A stretch of 64,000 nt of DNA from Rhodovulum robiginosum (lineage in GTDB: Bacteria > Pseudomonadota > Alphaproteobacteria > Rhodobacterales > Rhodobacteraceae). The DNA lies in the NCBI RefSeq assembly GCF_003944755.1, contig NZ_RWGU01000041.1, forward strand, positions 53,790 through 117,789. The letters are read 5' to 3'. Each line of letters starts with the position of its first letter. Within the stretch, counting starts at the first letter, position 1. The notes under the pieces were generated by a model. The model did no database searches. It saw only the letters and a list, made by a program, of their open reading frames with translations, and had not been told where the DNA came from. A program made the position numbers and the translations under genes. Of the stretch, positions 18,453 through 26,863 are shown in pieces.

Positions 18453-19694
18453 ATGGCGAGTAACGCAGCGATCCAGTCGGACCCCGCCCCCATCGTCGCC
18501 TGTACGGTTTCGCGCGACGTGCAGAGTTTCGAGCTATTGATCGAAGACATGGAGGCCGAGCTCGGCGAAAATTGGGGCGATCTATCCTTCGACGACGCCA
18601 CCGTCTTTTTGACACAGCCCGATGCGCAAGAGCTGGAGTTCATGGCCATCGCAGTGGATCAGGAGGACGAGGAGGTCCTGTCGACGATCTGCGACCTGGT
18701 GAAGACCGCCAAGGAACACAAGGTCAAGGTGATCTTGATCGCCGACGAGCTGAGCCCGATGGCGTTGCACCAACTGTTGCGGCTGGGCGCCGAGGATTTC
18801 GTCCCCTACCCCCTGCCCGAGGGCGCGCTGCACGAGGCGATCGAAAAGCTGCGCCGCGCGCCGGCGCCAAATCTGCAGCCGGTTCCGACCGGGCTTCCGG
18901 GCCACCCCGCGGGCGACCGCGAAGGCGTGGTTCTGCCGGTGCATGGCCTGGCCGGGGGCGTGGGCACCACGACCTTTGCCGTCAACCTCGCCTGGGAGTT
19001 GGCGAATGCCGACAAGAAGGAACCGCCGGCGGTCTGCCTGATCGATTTCGACCTGCAGTTCGGTGCGGTGTCGACCTATCTCGACCTGCCCCGCCGCGAA
19101 GCCGTGTTCGAGTTGCTGTCCGATACCGGCGCGATGGACAGGGACGTCTTCATGCAGGCGCTGCAGACCTTCAACGAACGTCTGCACGTGCTGACCGCGC
19201 CGGCCGACATTCTGCCGCTCGATCTGATCGGGTCGGAGGACGTGAACGCCATCATCGACGTCGCACGCGCGAATTTCGATTTTGTCATCGTCGACATGCC
19301 GTCGACGCTGGTGCAGTGGACCGAGACGGTCCTGGCGCAGGCGCAGATCTACTTCGTCCTGCTCGAACTCGACATGCGCTCGGCCCAGAACACGCTGCGG
19401 ATGATCCGCGCGCTGAAAAGCGAGGATCTGCCGCACGAGAAGCTGCGCTTTGCGCTGAACCGGGCGCCGAGATTCGCCGATCTGTCGGGCAAGAGCCGCG
19501 TCAAGCGGATGGCCGAGAGCCTGGATATCGACATCGAGATACTGCTGCCCGAAGGCGGCAAGATGGTCAGCCAGGCCGGCGACCACGGCATGCCCCTGTC
19601 CGAGACCGCGGGCAAGATGCCGCTGCGCAAGGAAATTCAGAAACTCGCGGTGCAGCTTTATGAACACGCCCGTGAGGCCGAGGCCGCCGGCTGA
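18453..19694 (+). CDS. cpaE: Pilus localisation ATPase CpaE/TadZ
   Basis: ParA/MinD-superfamily protein that positions the tad machine at a cell pole. The 413-residue product has an N-terminal receiver-like domain (about 15-135, CTVSRDVQSFELL to GAEDFVPYPL) and a C-terminal deviant-Walker ATPase domain (about 155-400). The P-loop reads GLAGGVGTTTFAVNLAW. Both the signature Lys of the KGG motif and the Walker A Lys are missing (Ala and Thr). TadZ proteins are known for atypical ATPase domains, so this may be a non-hydrolysing form. A GGAAGAG site precedes the ATG. It is followed 19 bases later by cpaF. Confidence 0.92.
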   Translation: MASNAAIQSDPAPIVACTVSRDVQSFELLIEDMEAELGENWGDLSFDDATVFLTQPDAQELEFMAIAVDQEDEEVLSTICDLVKTAKEHKVKVILIADELSPMALHQLLRLGAEDFVPYPLPEGALHEAIEKLRRAPAPNLQPVPTGLPGHPAGDREGVVLPVHGLAGGVGTTTFAVNLAWELANADKKEPPAVCLIDFDLQFGAVSTYLDLPRREAVFELLSDTGAMDRDVFMQALQTFNERLHVLTAPADILPLDLIGSEDVNAIIDVARANFDFVIVDMPSTLVQWTETVLAQAQIYFVLLELDMRSAQNTLRMIRALKSEDLPHEKLRFALNRAPRFADLSGKSRVKRMAESLDIDIEILLPEGGKMVSQAGDHGMPLSETAGKMPLRKEIQKLAVQLYEHAREAEAAG

Positions 19695-19713
19695 GTAAGG
19701 AGGGGGACCCCCA

Positions 19714-21150
19714 ATGTTCTCGCGTTACAAGAAAACCGGCACCGGCCCGGCCCAACTCGCCGACGGACCGACCGCCCAGGCCGCGGTGCGCGAAGCCGCG
19801 CCGGAAACCATTCGCCGCCCGCCCTCGCAGCAGATTTCGCCGGCCCGCGCGGAAGCCGTCGACAAGGAACGCAAGCGCAAGCAGCGGCTGGCCGACATCA
19901 AGAACGAACTGCACAAGCGGCTTTTGGAGGACCTGAACCTCGCCGCGCTCGAAACCGCGTCGGAGTCCGATCTTCGTTCCGAAATCCAGGCGATCAGCGC
20001 TGAGGCGCTGGATGAGATGAGCGTCGTCCTGAACAAGGAAGACCGCCAGACCCTGCACCAGGAACTGTTCGACGAGGTGATGGGCCTCGGCCCGCTCGAA
20101 CCGCTTTTGAAGGACGACACGGTCAACGATATCCTGGTGAACGGCCCGCAGCAGATCTTTATCGAACGCTCGGGCAAGCTGGAACTCAGCAACATCACCT
20201 TCAAGGACGAAAAGCACCTGCTGCGGATCATCGACAAGATCGTGTCGGCCGTCGGCCGGCGTGTCGACGAATCCACCCCCTATGTCGACGCCCGCCTCGC
20301 CGACGGCTCGCGTTTCAACGCGATGGTGCCGCCGATCGCGGTCGACGGCAGCCTGGTGTCGATCCGGAAATTCAAGAAGGACAAGCTGGCGATCGACGAC
20401 CTGGTGAAATTCGGCGCCTTTACAGAAGAAATGGCCGCCTATCTTCAGGCTGCGGTGGCCTGCCGGCTGAATGTCATCGTCTCGGGCGGTACGGGTTCGG
20501 GCAAGACGACCACGCTGAACGCGCTGTCGTCCTTCATCGACAACTCCGAGCGCATCCTGACCATCGAGGACACCGCGGAACTTCAGCTTCAACAGACCCA
20601 TGTGGGCCGGATGGAAAGCCGCCCCGCAAACGTCGAGGGCCGCGGTGCGGTCAGCCAGCGGGACTGTCTGAAAAACGCGCTCAGGATGCGCCCCGACCGC
20701 ATCATCGTCGGCGAGACGCGCGGCGAAGAGGTCATCGACATGCTGCAGGCGATGAATACCGGCCACGACGGCTCGATGACCACGATCCACGCCAACAACG
20801 CGCGCGACGCGGTCAGCCGCCTTGAGAACATGATCGCCATGGCCGGCATTGAAATGCCTCTCAAAGCGGTTCGAAGCCAGGTCGCAAGCGCTGTGCACCT
20901 GATCGTGCAGGCCAGCCGCCTACAAGACGGCTCGCGCCGGATGGTGTCGATCACCGAAATCACGGGCATGGAAGGCGACGTCATCTCGATGCAGGAAATC
21001 TTTCGCTACGAGCGCCTCGGCCTCGCGCCCGACGGCAAGATCATCGGCCGCTTCAACGCCACCGGTGTGCGCAGCCACTATTCGGAACGTTTCCGCCAAT
21101 GGGGCTACGACCTTCCGCCCTCGATTTTCGAACCGATCACAGGGGACTGA
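19714..21150 (+). CDS. cpaF: Pilus assembly secretion ATPase CpaF/TadA
   Basis: Hexameric type II/IV secretion ATPase that powers pilus extension and possibly retraction. The 478-residue product has an N-terminal domain with GPLEPLLKDDTVNDILVNG (about 127-145). It also has Walker A GGTGSGKTTTLN (about 257-268), the Walker B/Asp box region RMRPDRIIVGETRG and the His box TGHDGSMTTIHANN. AGGAGGGGG precedes the ATG. The tadB start lies 2 bases after the stop, so the genes are coupled. Confidence 0.96.
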   Translation: MFSRYKKTGTGPAQLADGPTAQAAVREAAPETIRRPPSQQISPARAEAVDKERKRKQRLADIKNELHKRLLEDLNLAALETASESDLRSEIQAISAEALDEMSVVLNKEDRQTLHQELFDEVMGLGPLEPLLKDDTVNDILVNGPQQIFIERSGKLELSNITFKDEKHLLRIIDKIVSAVGRRVDESTPYVDARLADGSRFNAMVPPIAVDGSLVSIRKFKKDKLAIDDLVKFGAFTEEMAAYLQAAVACRLNVIVSGGTGSGKTTTLNALSSFIDNSERILTIEDTAELQLQQTHVGRMESRPANVEGRGAVSQRDCLKNALRMRPDRIIVGETRGEEVIDMLQAMNTGHDGSMTTIHANNARDAVSRLENMIAMAGIEMPLKAVRSQVASAVHLIVQASRLQDGSRRMVSITEITGMEGDVISMQEIFRYERLGLAPDGKIIGRFNATGVRSHYSERFRQWGYDLPPSIFEPITGD

Positions 21151-21152
21151 TC

Positions 21153-22121
21153 ATGGAAATTGGAATTGAGCCGATCATTTACGGCCTGATCTTCGTCGCA
21201 GTCCTCGCGTTGGTCGAGGGCCTTTACCTGACCGTCTTCGGCAAGTCGATCAGCCTCAACAACAGGGTCAACCGCCGGCTGGAGATGCTGGAAAAGGGTA
21301 TCGACCGCGAACAGGTGCTGGAACAACTCCGCAAGGAGATGAGCCAGCACATGAACGCCAAGGGCATCCCGCTCTACGCGATCCTCGCCGACAAGGCGCA
21401 AAAGGCCAATATCGCCTTCTCGCCCAAGGCACTCATCATGGTGATGCTGCTGCTCTCGGCGGTCGCCTTCATGGGCCTGACCGTGGGCACCGCCGCCTCG
21501 CTGCCGGTGCGCGCGCTGGTTGCCCTCGTCATGGGTTTTGGCGGTGTCTATGTCTGGATCAACAACAAGGCCAAGAAACGTCTCGGCCTGATCGAGGAAC
21601 AGCTTCCCGACGCGGTGGAACTGATGGTGCGCTCACTTCGTGTGGGCCACCCTTTTTCCTCTGCTGTCAACATCGTGGCCAAGGAGGTGCCCGACCCGCT
21701 GGGCTCGGAATTCGGCATGATCGCCGACGAGGCCGCCTATGGCCGCGACGTTTCGGAAAGCCTGAAATCCCTGGCCGAGCGGATGGACATGCAGGATTTG
21801 CGCTTCCTCGCGGTGGCCGTCACCATCCAGCAGCAATCGGGCGGCAACCTGGCCGAGATCCTCGCCGGTCTGGCCAAGGTGATCCGGGCGCGGTTCAAGC
21901 TGTTCCGCAGGGTCAAGGCGATCACCGCCGAGGCGAAATGGTCGGGTATGTTCCTGTCGGGCTTCCCGATCGCGGCAATCCTGATGATCAACGTGATCAA
22001 GCCGGACTACTATGACGAGGTGAAAACGACCGCGGCCTTCATTCCCGCGGCGATCATCGTCGGCGTGTTCCTCGTGGCCAACGTGATCTTCATGAAGATC
22101 ATGGTCAATATCAAGGTTTGA
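21153..22121 (+). CDS. tadB: Tad inner-membrane platform protein TadB
   Basis: GspF-domain inner-membrane platform protein. The ATG at 21153 (MEIGIEPIIYG) is chosen over an in-frame start inside cpaF. The 322 residues comprise an N-terminal membrane span (about 7-27), two central spans (about 95-135), a GspF cytoplasmic domain (EEQLPDAVELMVRSLRVGHPF to AVTIQQQSGGNLAEIL, about 148-240) and two C-terminal spans. It pairs with TadC. Confidence 0.94.
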   Translation: MEIGIEPIIYGLIFVAVLALVEGLYLTVFGKSISLNNRVNRRLEMLEKGIDREQVLEQLRKEMSQHMNAKGIPLYAILADKAQKANIAFSPKALIMVMLLLSAVAFMGLTVGTAASLPVRALVALVMGFGGVYVWINNKAKKRLGLIEEQLPDAVELMVRSLRVGHPFSSAVNIVAKEVPDPLGSEFGMIADEAAYGRDVSESLKSLAERMDMQDLRFLAVAVTIQQQSGGNLAEILAGLAKVIRARFKLFRRVKAITAEAKWSGMFLSGFPIAAILMINVIKPDYYDEVKTTAAFIPAAIIVGVFLVANVIFMKIMVNIKV

Positions 22122-22132
22122 GGCCCAGAGAG

Positions 22133-23122
22133 ATGGAATTCATAAACGAAATCAACGCCATCCTGACCGATAACTTCGGCGAGATGGGCCCGCTCTACGC
22201 CGCCGGGCTGCTGGGCGTGTTGCTTATCCTGCTGTCGCTGCCGACGCTTCTGAAAAAGCAGGTCGATCCGCTGGACAAGCTCAAGCGCGACATCCGAGCC
22301 GATGCCGCGCGAAACGTTGCCGACCCCGGCAAGAGCCTGCGGCCGCGCTCGCGCACCGAAAAGCTGGACAGGTTTTCGACCTTCCTTGAGCCCCAGGACG
22401 AGGAAGAGCTGTCAGCCGCAAAGCTGAAGCTGCTGCAGGCCGGCTATCGCTCCAAGGCGTCGGTGCGCATGTTCCACTTTGCCCAATTGGCCCTCGGCCT
22501 GGGCTTTCTCGGCCTCGGCATGCTCTTTGCGGTCATCAAGTCGGCCACCGGCGACGTCACCACGCAGATGATCGTGCTGTCGGTCGTCATCCCCGGCGCG
22601 GCGGGCTATTATCTTCCGAAATACTGGGTCGAGCGACGCCTGCAATCGCGCCAGCAGGAAATCATCGAGGGCTTTCCCGACAGTCTCGACATGATGCTGG
22701 TCTGCGTCGAAGCGGGCCAATCGCTCGACCAGTCGATCATCCGTGTGAGCAAGGAAATCCGCGCAGGCTACCCCGCGCTGGCCGACGAGTACGAACTGGT
22801 CGCGCACGAGATGAAGGCCGGCAAGGAAAAGGTGCAGGTGCTGAAGGACATGTCAGAACGCTGCGGCGTGGCCGACGTGTCGTCCTTTGTCACCGTGCTG
22901 ATCCAGTCGACCACTTTCGGCACCTCGATCGCCGAGGCCCTGCGGGTCTATGCCGGCGAAATGCGTGACAAGCGCGTGATGCGCGCCGAGGAAAAGGCAA
23001 ACACCTTGCCGACCAAGCTCACTCTGGGCACGATGATGTTCACGGTTCCGCCGCTGATGATCATCCTGATCGGGCCCTCGATATATGATATCTACACGAC
23101 CCTCAGCACCTCGAATTTCTAA
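22133..23122 (+). CDS. tadC: Tad inner-membrane platform protein TadC
   Basis: Second GspF-domain platform protein of 329 residues, 11 bases after tadB. AGAGAG precedes the ATG at 22133. An upstream in-frame TTG overlapping tadB has no support. GspF-like sequence EGFPDSLDMMLVCVEAGQSLDQ (about 180-200) is typical of TadC. Membrane spans lie near 20-40, 115-165 and 300-325. The last 38 bases overlap the predicted start of the following lipoprotein gene. Confidence 0.94.
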   Translation: MEFINEINAILTDNFGEMGPLYAAGLLGVLLILLSLPTLLKKQVDPLDKLKRDIRADAARNVADPGKSLRPRSRTEKLDRFSTFLEPQDEEELSAAKLKLLQAGYRSKASVRMFHFAQLALGLGFLGLGMLFAVIKSATGDVTTQMIVLSVVIPGAAGYYLPKYWVERRLQSRQQEIIEGFPDSLDMMLVCVEAGQSLDQSIIRVSKEIRAGYPALADEYELVAHEMKAGKEKVQVLKDMSERCGVADVSSFVTVLIQSTTFGTSIAEALRVYAGEMRDKRVMRAEEKANTLPTKLTLGTMMFTVPPLMIILIGPSIYDIYTTLSTSNF

Positions 23123-23687
23123 GGCGCTGGGCCGGCCCCTGCGGGTCGGGTTGATATTTCTGGTGGCCGCCTGTCAGCCGACGGGCGGCCTTTCGCCGCT
23201 CTACGAGGGCCCGCCGCCGCCGCCCGGCACGCCCGAGGTGCGCGAGGCCGTCGACGGGCTGGTCGTGGGCCACCGCCTGATGGCGGCGGGCGAATACGAA
23301 CTGGCGCTCAAGGCCTATCTGCGCGGTGCTGCCGAACACGGCCTCACGGTCGACGTGCTCTCGGCACTGGGCTCGGCCAATCTGCGCCTCGGCCGGCTGG
23401 GCCAGTCCGAGGATCTGTTGCGCCGCGCGATCGATGCCGATGACAGCTTCGTACCGGCCTGGAACAATCTCGGCGTCGTGCTGATGGAAACCGGCGAATA
23501 CGGCGAGGCGAGGCGCGTGTTCCGCACCGCCTACGGGCTGGACAACGGGGCAAGCGACGAAATCCGACAGAACCTGCGCTTGGCTATCGCAAAAACCGAA
23601 AATCCTGCCTATTATGAGCCAGAACAAAAAAACTTCGAGCTCATGAGGCGAGGAAACGGCAGGTATCTGCTTTTGTCCGCGCCGTAG
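23085..23687 (+). CDS. TPR lipoprotein TadD-like 1
   Basis: Putative lipoprotein of 200 residues with tetratricopeptide repeats (about 60-165, VGHRLMAAGEYELALKAYLRGAAEHG and AWNNLGVVLMETGEYGEARRVFRTAYGLD). TadD-type proteins act as pilotins or assembly factors for the secretin. The lipobox FLVAAC puts the lipidated Cys at about residue 30. The start is uncertain: the ATG at 23085 overlaps tadC by 38 bases, while an in-frame TTG at 23151 would leave too short a signal peptide. Confidence 0.85.
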   Translation: MISTRPSAPRISKALGRPLRVGLIFLVAACQPTGGLSPLYEGPPPPPGTPEVREAVDGLVVGHRLMAAGEYELALKAYLRGAAEHGLTVDVLSALGSANLRLGRLGQSEDLLRRAIDADDSFVPAWNNLGVVLMETGEYGEARRVFRTAYGLDNGASDEIRQNLRLAIAKTENPAYYEPEQKNFELMRRGNGRYLLLSAP

Positions 23688-23713
23688 CAAGAGAGCAGCA
23701 GAGGACGCAGGCA

Positions 23714-24571
23714 ATGCGACACCCCGTCTTCCTCACGCTGTGCGTGTCCAGCGCATTTGCGCTATCGGCATGCCAGAAGGCTAACGAGGCCGAGGTCGAG
23801 CGCGCCGTTCAGGACGTTATCGCCTCCGACGAAAACAGCATGAACGCCATCATGATGACGGTGGCCGACCCCAACGAGGCGGTCGCCTATTTCAAACGCG
23901 AATCCGCCGAACAGCCCAACCGCATAGATTTCAAGCGCGGCCTTGCCCGCTCGCTGATCCGCGCGCGCCGCTACACCGAGGCCACCTCGGTCTGGAGCGA
24001 CGTCATCTCCCATCCCGAGGTGACCAACGAAGACCGCGTGAACTACGCCGACGCCCTGATCCGTTCGGGCAACTGGGACCGGGCCGAGGCGGTGCTCGAC
24101 ACCATTCCGCCCACCCACGAGACCTACAACCGCTACCGCCTCGAGGCGATGGTGGCCGATGCCAACAAGGAATGGAAGCGCGCCGACAGCTTCTACGAAA
24201 CCGCCGTGGGCCTGACCACGCGGCCGGCCGCCGTGATGAACAACTGGGGCTATTCCAAGCTGACCCGGCGCGATTTTTCCGGCGCCGAGCGGCTGTTTAC
24301 AGAGGCGATCACCTATGATCGCGATCTCTTCACCGCCAAGAACAACCTTGTCCTGTCGCGGGGCGCGCAGCGCAACTACCAGATGCCCATCCTGGAAGTC
24401 AGCCAGATCGAGCGCGCGCAGCTTTATCACACGCTGGCGCTCGCCGCGATCAAGAACGGCGATGTGGCCATCGGCAAGGGCCTCTTGGAAGAGGCCGTCG
24501 ATACCCACCCGCAGCATTTCGAAGAAGCCTCGCGCGCGCTTGCCGCGCTACAGGCCAACGTGACCAACTAG
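23714..24571 (+). CDS. tadD: TPR lipoprotein TadD-like 2
   Basis: Lipoprotein of 285 residues with lipobox ALSAC (Cys20) and TPR-like repeats through most of the mature part (RIDFKRGLARSLIRARRYTEATSVW, RVNYADALIRSGNWDRAEAVLD and AVMNNWGYSKLTRRDFSGAERLFTEAI). It probably serves with the preceding TPR lipoprotein in outer-membrane assembly of the Flp secretin. It lies 26 bases after that gene and 4 bases before the prepilin peptidase gene. The two TPR genes differ too much to be a recent duplication. Confidence 0.87.
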   Translation: MRHPVFLTLCVSSAFALSACQKANEAEVERAVQDVIASDENSMNAIMMTVADPNEAVAYFKRESAEQPNRIDFKRGLARSLIRARRYTEATSVWSDVISHPEVTNEDRVNYADALIRSGNWDRAEAVLDTIPPTHETYNRYRLEAMVADANKEWKRADSFYETAVGLTTRPAAVMNNWGYSKLTRRDFSGAERLFTEAITYDRDLFTAKNNLVLSRGAQRNYQMPILEVSQIERAQLYHTLALAAIKNGDVAIGKGLLEEAVDTHPQHFEEASRALAALQANVTN

Positions 24572-24575
24572 GCCG

Positions 24576-25070
24576 ATGAATATTCCTGCCTCGGCGGCCA
24601 TCCTGTTCCTGCCCTTTGTCACGCCAGTGGCGCTTTGGGTCGCGTGGAGCGACATGAAGGCGATGCGCATCGCCAACCGCGCGGTGCTTGTGCTGGTCGC
24701 CATCTATGCCGTGGTCGGGCCGTTCGCGCTGCCGCTGGAGGCCTGGGCCTGGGGCTGGGCGCATCTGGCCCTCGTGCTGGCGATCGGTTTCGTTCTCAAC
24801 ATGGGCGGGCTCGTCGGCGGGGGCGACGCGAAATTTGCCGCGGCCATGGCGCCCTTCATCGCCGCGGCGGATGCCCGGTTGATGCTGGTGCTCTTCGCCG
24901 CCGTGCTGCTGGCCGCGTTCCTGACCCATCGCACAGCGCGCGCCACGCCTGCCATTCGAGGGTTGGTGCCAGAGTGGGAATCCTGGCAGCGGCGCGACTT
25001 TCCCATGGGCCTCGCGCTGGGCGGTGCGTTGATCTTTTATCTCGCCCTCGCCGCGGCCTTCGGGAGCTGA
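24576..25070 (+). CDS. cpaA: Flp prepilin peptidase CpaA/TadV
   Basis: Inner-membrane aspartic peptidase of 164 residues that removes the leader from the Flp prepilins. The two catalytic aspartates are seen in WSDMKAMRIANR (about D27) and GGGDAK (about D89), the A24 family signature. There are about five hydrophobic spans. It lacks the N-terminal methyltransferase domain of PilD, as is usual for TadV. Its stop lies 6 bases from the stop of the convergent membrane protein gene. Confidence 0.92.
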   Translation: MNIPASAAILFLPFVTPVALWVAWSDMKAMRIANRAVLVLVAIYAVVGPFALPLEAWAWGWAHLALVLAIGFVLNMGGLVGGGDAKFAAAMAPFIAAADARLMLVLFAAVLLAAFLTHRTARATPAIRGLVPEWESWQRRDFPMGLALGGALIFYLALAAAFGS

Positions 25071-25076
25071 CCGAGC

Positions 25077-26711
25077 TCAGCCGCCTGCCTGCCCGTCCAA
25101 CTCCAGCAAGATGTAGTGGTCGGTGCGGTGCGCCTCGTGCAGCTCCAGCGGGGTCTCGGCGATCAGGTCGAGGATGCGCTTGCGCTGTTTCTGTTTGACC
25201 GGGCAGACCGGCACGACAAGGTAGTCGGCGCCCTCGATCCCCGGCAGCCCGTCGTAATGCCACGGCGCCCCATGCGCGAGCGGCCGGAAATCGGCAAACA
25301 ACCAATAGGGGTTCAGCACGTCGGCGTTGAAAAACCGCGCGCCTGCATAGCCCGCCTCTTCTAGGTCGGCGGCGACATTGGCGTACCACCCGATCAGCCC
25401 GGTATAAAGTTCGCAGTCCGGCAGTTCCTCGCCCAGCAACTGCGCAGGCTCGGGGCGTTCGACCATATCCGAAAACCGGTCGAGCCCGCCGTCCCGCATG
25501 TCGACAGGCGCCTGTTTTCGGATCAGGTACGCGCGCGACTTGGCCGCGAACAGGTCGTCATGCGGGGCCTCGCCGCCCAGCAACGGCGCGTACTCGGAGA
25601 CCACGGTGTTGCCTTGCCGCAGCGGCGACAGGGTCATGTTGACCAGCGAGGGGAAGATGAACGCCAGCAGCGCCGTGCCCACCACCAGCGCCACCTGGTT
25701 GCGGTCGATGCCCTTTTCCGGGGGCGCGGCGCCGGGCGTGCGGCTGATGAACAGCAAAATCCCCAGCAGCAGCAGCCATTTCGGGTCGTTTCCGTAGTTC
25801 TGGTGTGTCACGAAATAGAAGCCCGGCACCAGCAGCAGCACAACGAGACCCAGCAGATCGTGACGCATCTCGCGCAGCAGGATCGCCGCGTAGATCAACA
25901 GCAGGTTCCCGCCCACGAAGGCCGGCGCGCCGATCATCGCCCGGAAAGACACGCCCCCCGGCGACGGGCGCAGCTCGGACCCCGCGACCGTCAACAGGTC
26001 CCGGATGTAGGCGGGCCAGTACAAAGGGCCGGCCAGCAGCGTGACCACCGCGACCACCGCCAGCCCCGCAAAGACGGCCAGGCGCAGGGCGCGCCAGTCG
26101 CGGCGGATCGCAAGCGCAAGCGCCACCGGCACGGCGAAACCGGCAAAGAACGTGATCTTGGTCAGCGCGAGAGCGGCCAGGCCCAACCCGATGATCGGAC
26201 CGTCCACCGCCGCGCGCGCCCTGCCCCGCGCAGGCAACAGCGCCGCGGTCAGCACCAGAAAGCTGACGGCCCACGCCCAGCGGTTGTAATGCATCGAGAT
26301 GGAGATGCTGCGCTCGGCCTCGCCATGCACCAGCGCAAGGCAGAACACCATGACCACGAAGCCGAACAGATAGGCCCATCGCCCCGGAATCCGGGTGACC
26401 GCAACCCAGACGGTCACCGGCAGCAGGATCGCCGCCACCAGCACCTGGCTGTAAAGGATCGCGTGCCCGACGCCATAACCCAGCTTGACGAACAGCGCGA
26501 TGGGCGCGAAGGCCAGATAGCCGATCGGCGTCATGAAATCGCGGTGCGGCCACTGGCCGTCGGCAATGCGGAAGACGATGTCGAGAAGGTGCATCATGTC
26601 CCCCTCGTGCTTGCCGATAAACAGCGCACCCTGCAGCAGCGGCAGGCCGCCCAGGATCGTGACGACCGCCAAAAGGAAGGCGGTCAGGATAAACGGATTC
26701 GGTCTGCTCAT
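25077..26711 (-). CDS. Polytopic membrane protein, possible GT-C-type glycosyltransferase
   Basis: I do not recognise a named family. The 544 residues contain about 10-11 membrane spans (roughly 5-370) and a soluble C-terminal domain of about 150 residues. The first loop after span 1 carries KHEGDMMHLLDIVFRIADG followed by PHRDFMTPIGYLAF. Acidic residues in that position are typical of GT-C enzymes that use polyprenyl-phosphate sugars. It is inserted in opposite orientation between tad genes. A link to the DprE1/UbiA-type donor pathway 12 kb away is speculation. Confidence 0.6.
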   Translation of the reverse strand: MSRPNPFILTAFLLAVVTILGGLPLLQGALFIGKHEGDMMHLLDIVFRIADGQWPHRDFMTPIGYLAFAPIALFVKLGYGVGHAILYSQVLVAAILLPVTVWVAVTRIPGRWAYLFGFVVMVFCLALVHGEAERSISISMHYNRWAWAVSFLVLTAALLPARGRARAAVDGPIIGLGLAALALTKITFFAGFAVPVALALAIRRDWRALRLAVFAGLAVVAVVTLLAGPLYWPAYIRDLLTVAGSELRPSPGGVSFRAMIGAPAFVGGNLLLIYAAILLREMRHDLLGLVVLLLVPGFYFVTHQNYGNDPKWLLLLGILLFISRTPGAAPPEKGIDRNQVALVVGTALLAFIFPSLVNMTLSPLRQGNTVVSEYAPLLGGEAPHDDLFAAKSRAYLIRKQAPVDMRDGGLDRFSDMVERPEPAQLLGEELPDCELYTGLIGWYANVAADLEEAGYAGARFFNADVLNPYWLFADFRPLAHGAPWHYDGLPGIEGADYLVVPVCPVKQKQRKRILDLIAETPLELHEAHRTDHYILLELDGQAGG

Positions 26712-26863
26712 GCCTGCCCTCGGTCACATTTCAAGGCGCGCGTCCGGGCCGGTTATCCCCCGCCGTGGCGCACGCTGTCCAAAGATATTCGCTTCGTGCC
26801 CCATCTTTGCCAAAAAAATCCGCCAGCTTCACGCCAGCAAAGGATCAGTTTCAGGGCAACCTC

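Noticed and set aside
26790..26825. Possible minus-strand tail similar to GGGTATTT...CCAAGAAGAA
   Set aside because: Only about 13 of 22 positions match and there is no hairpin ahead of it.
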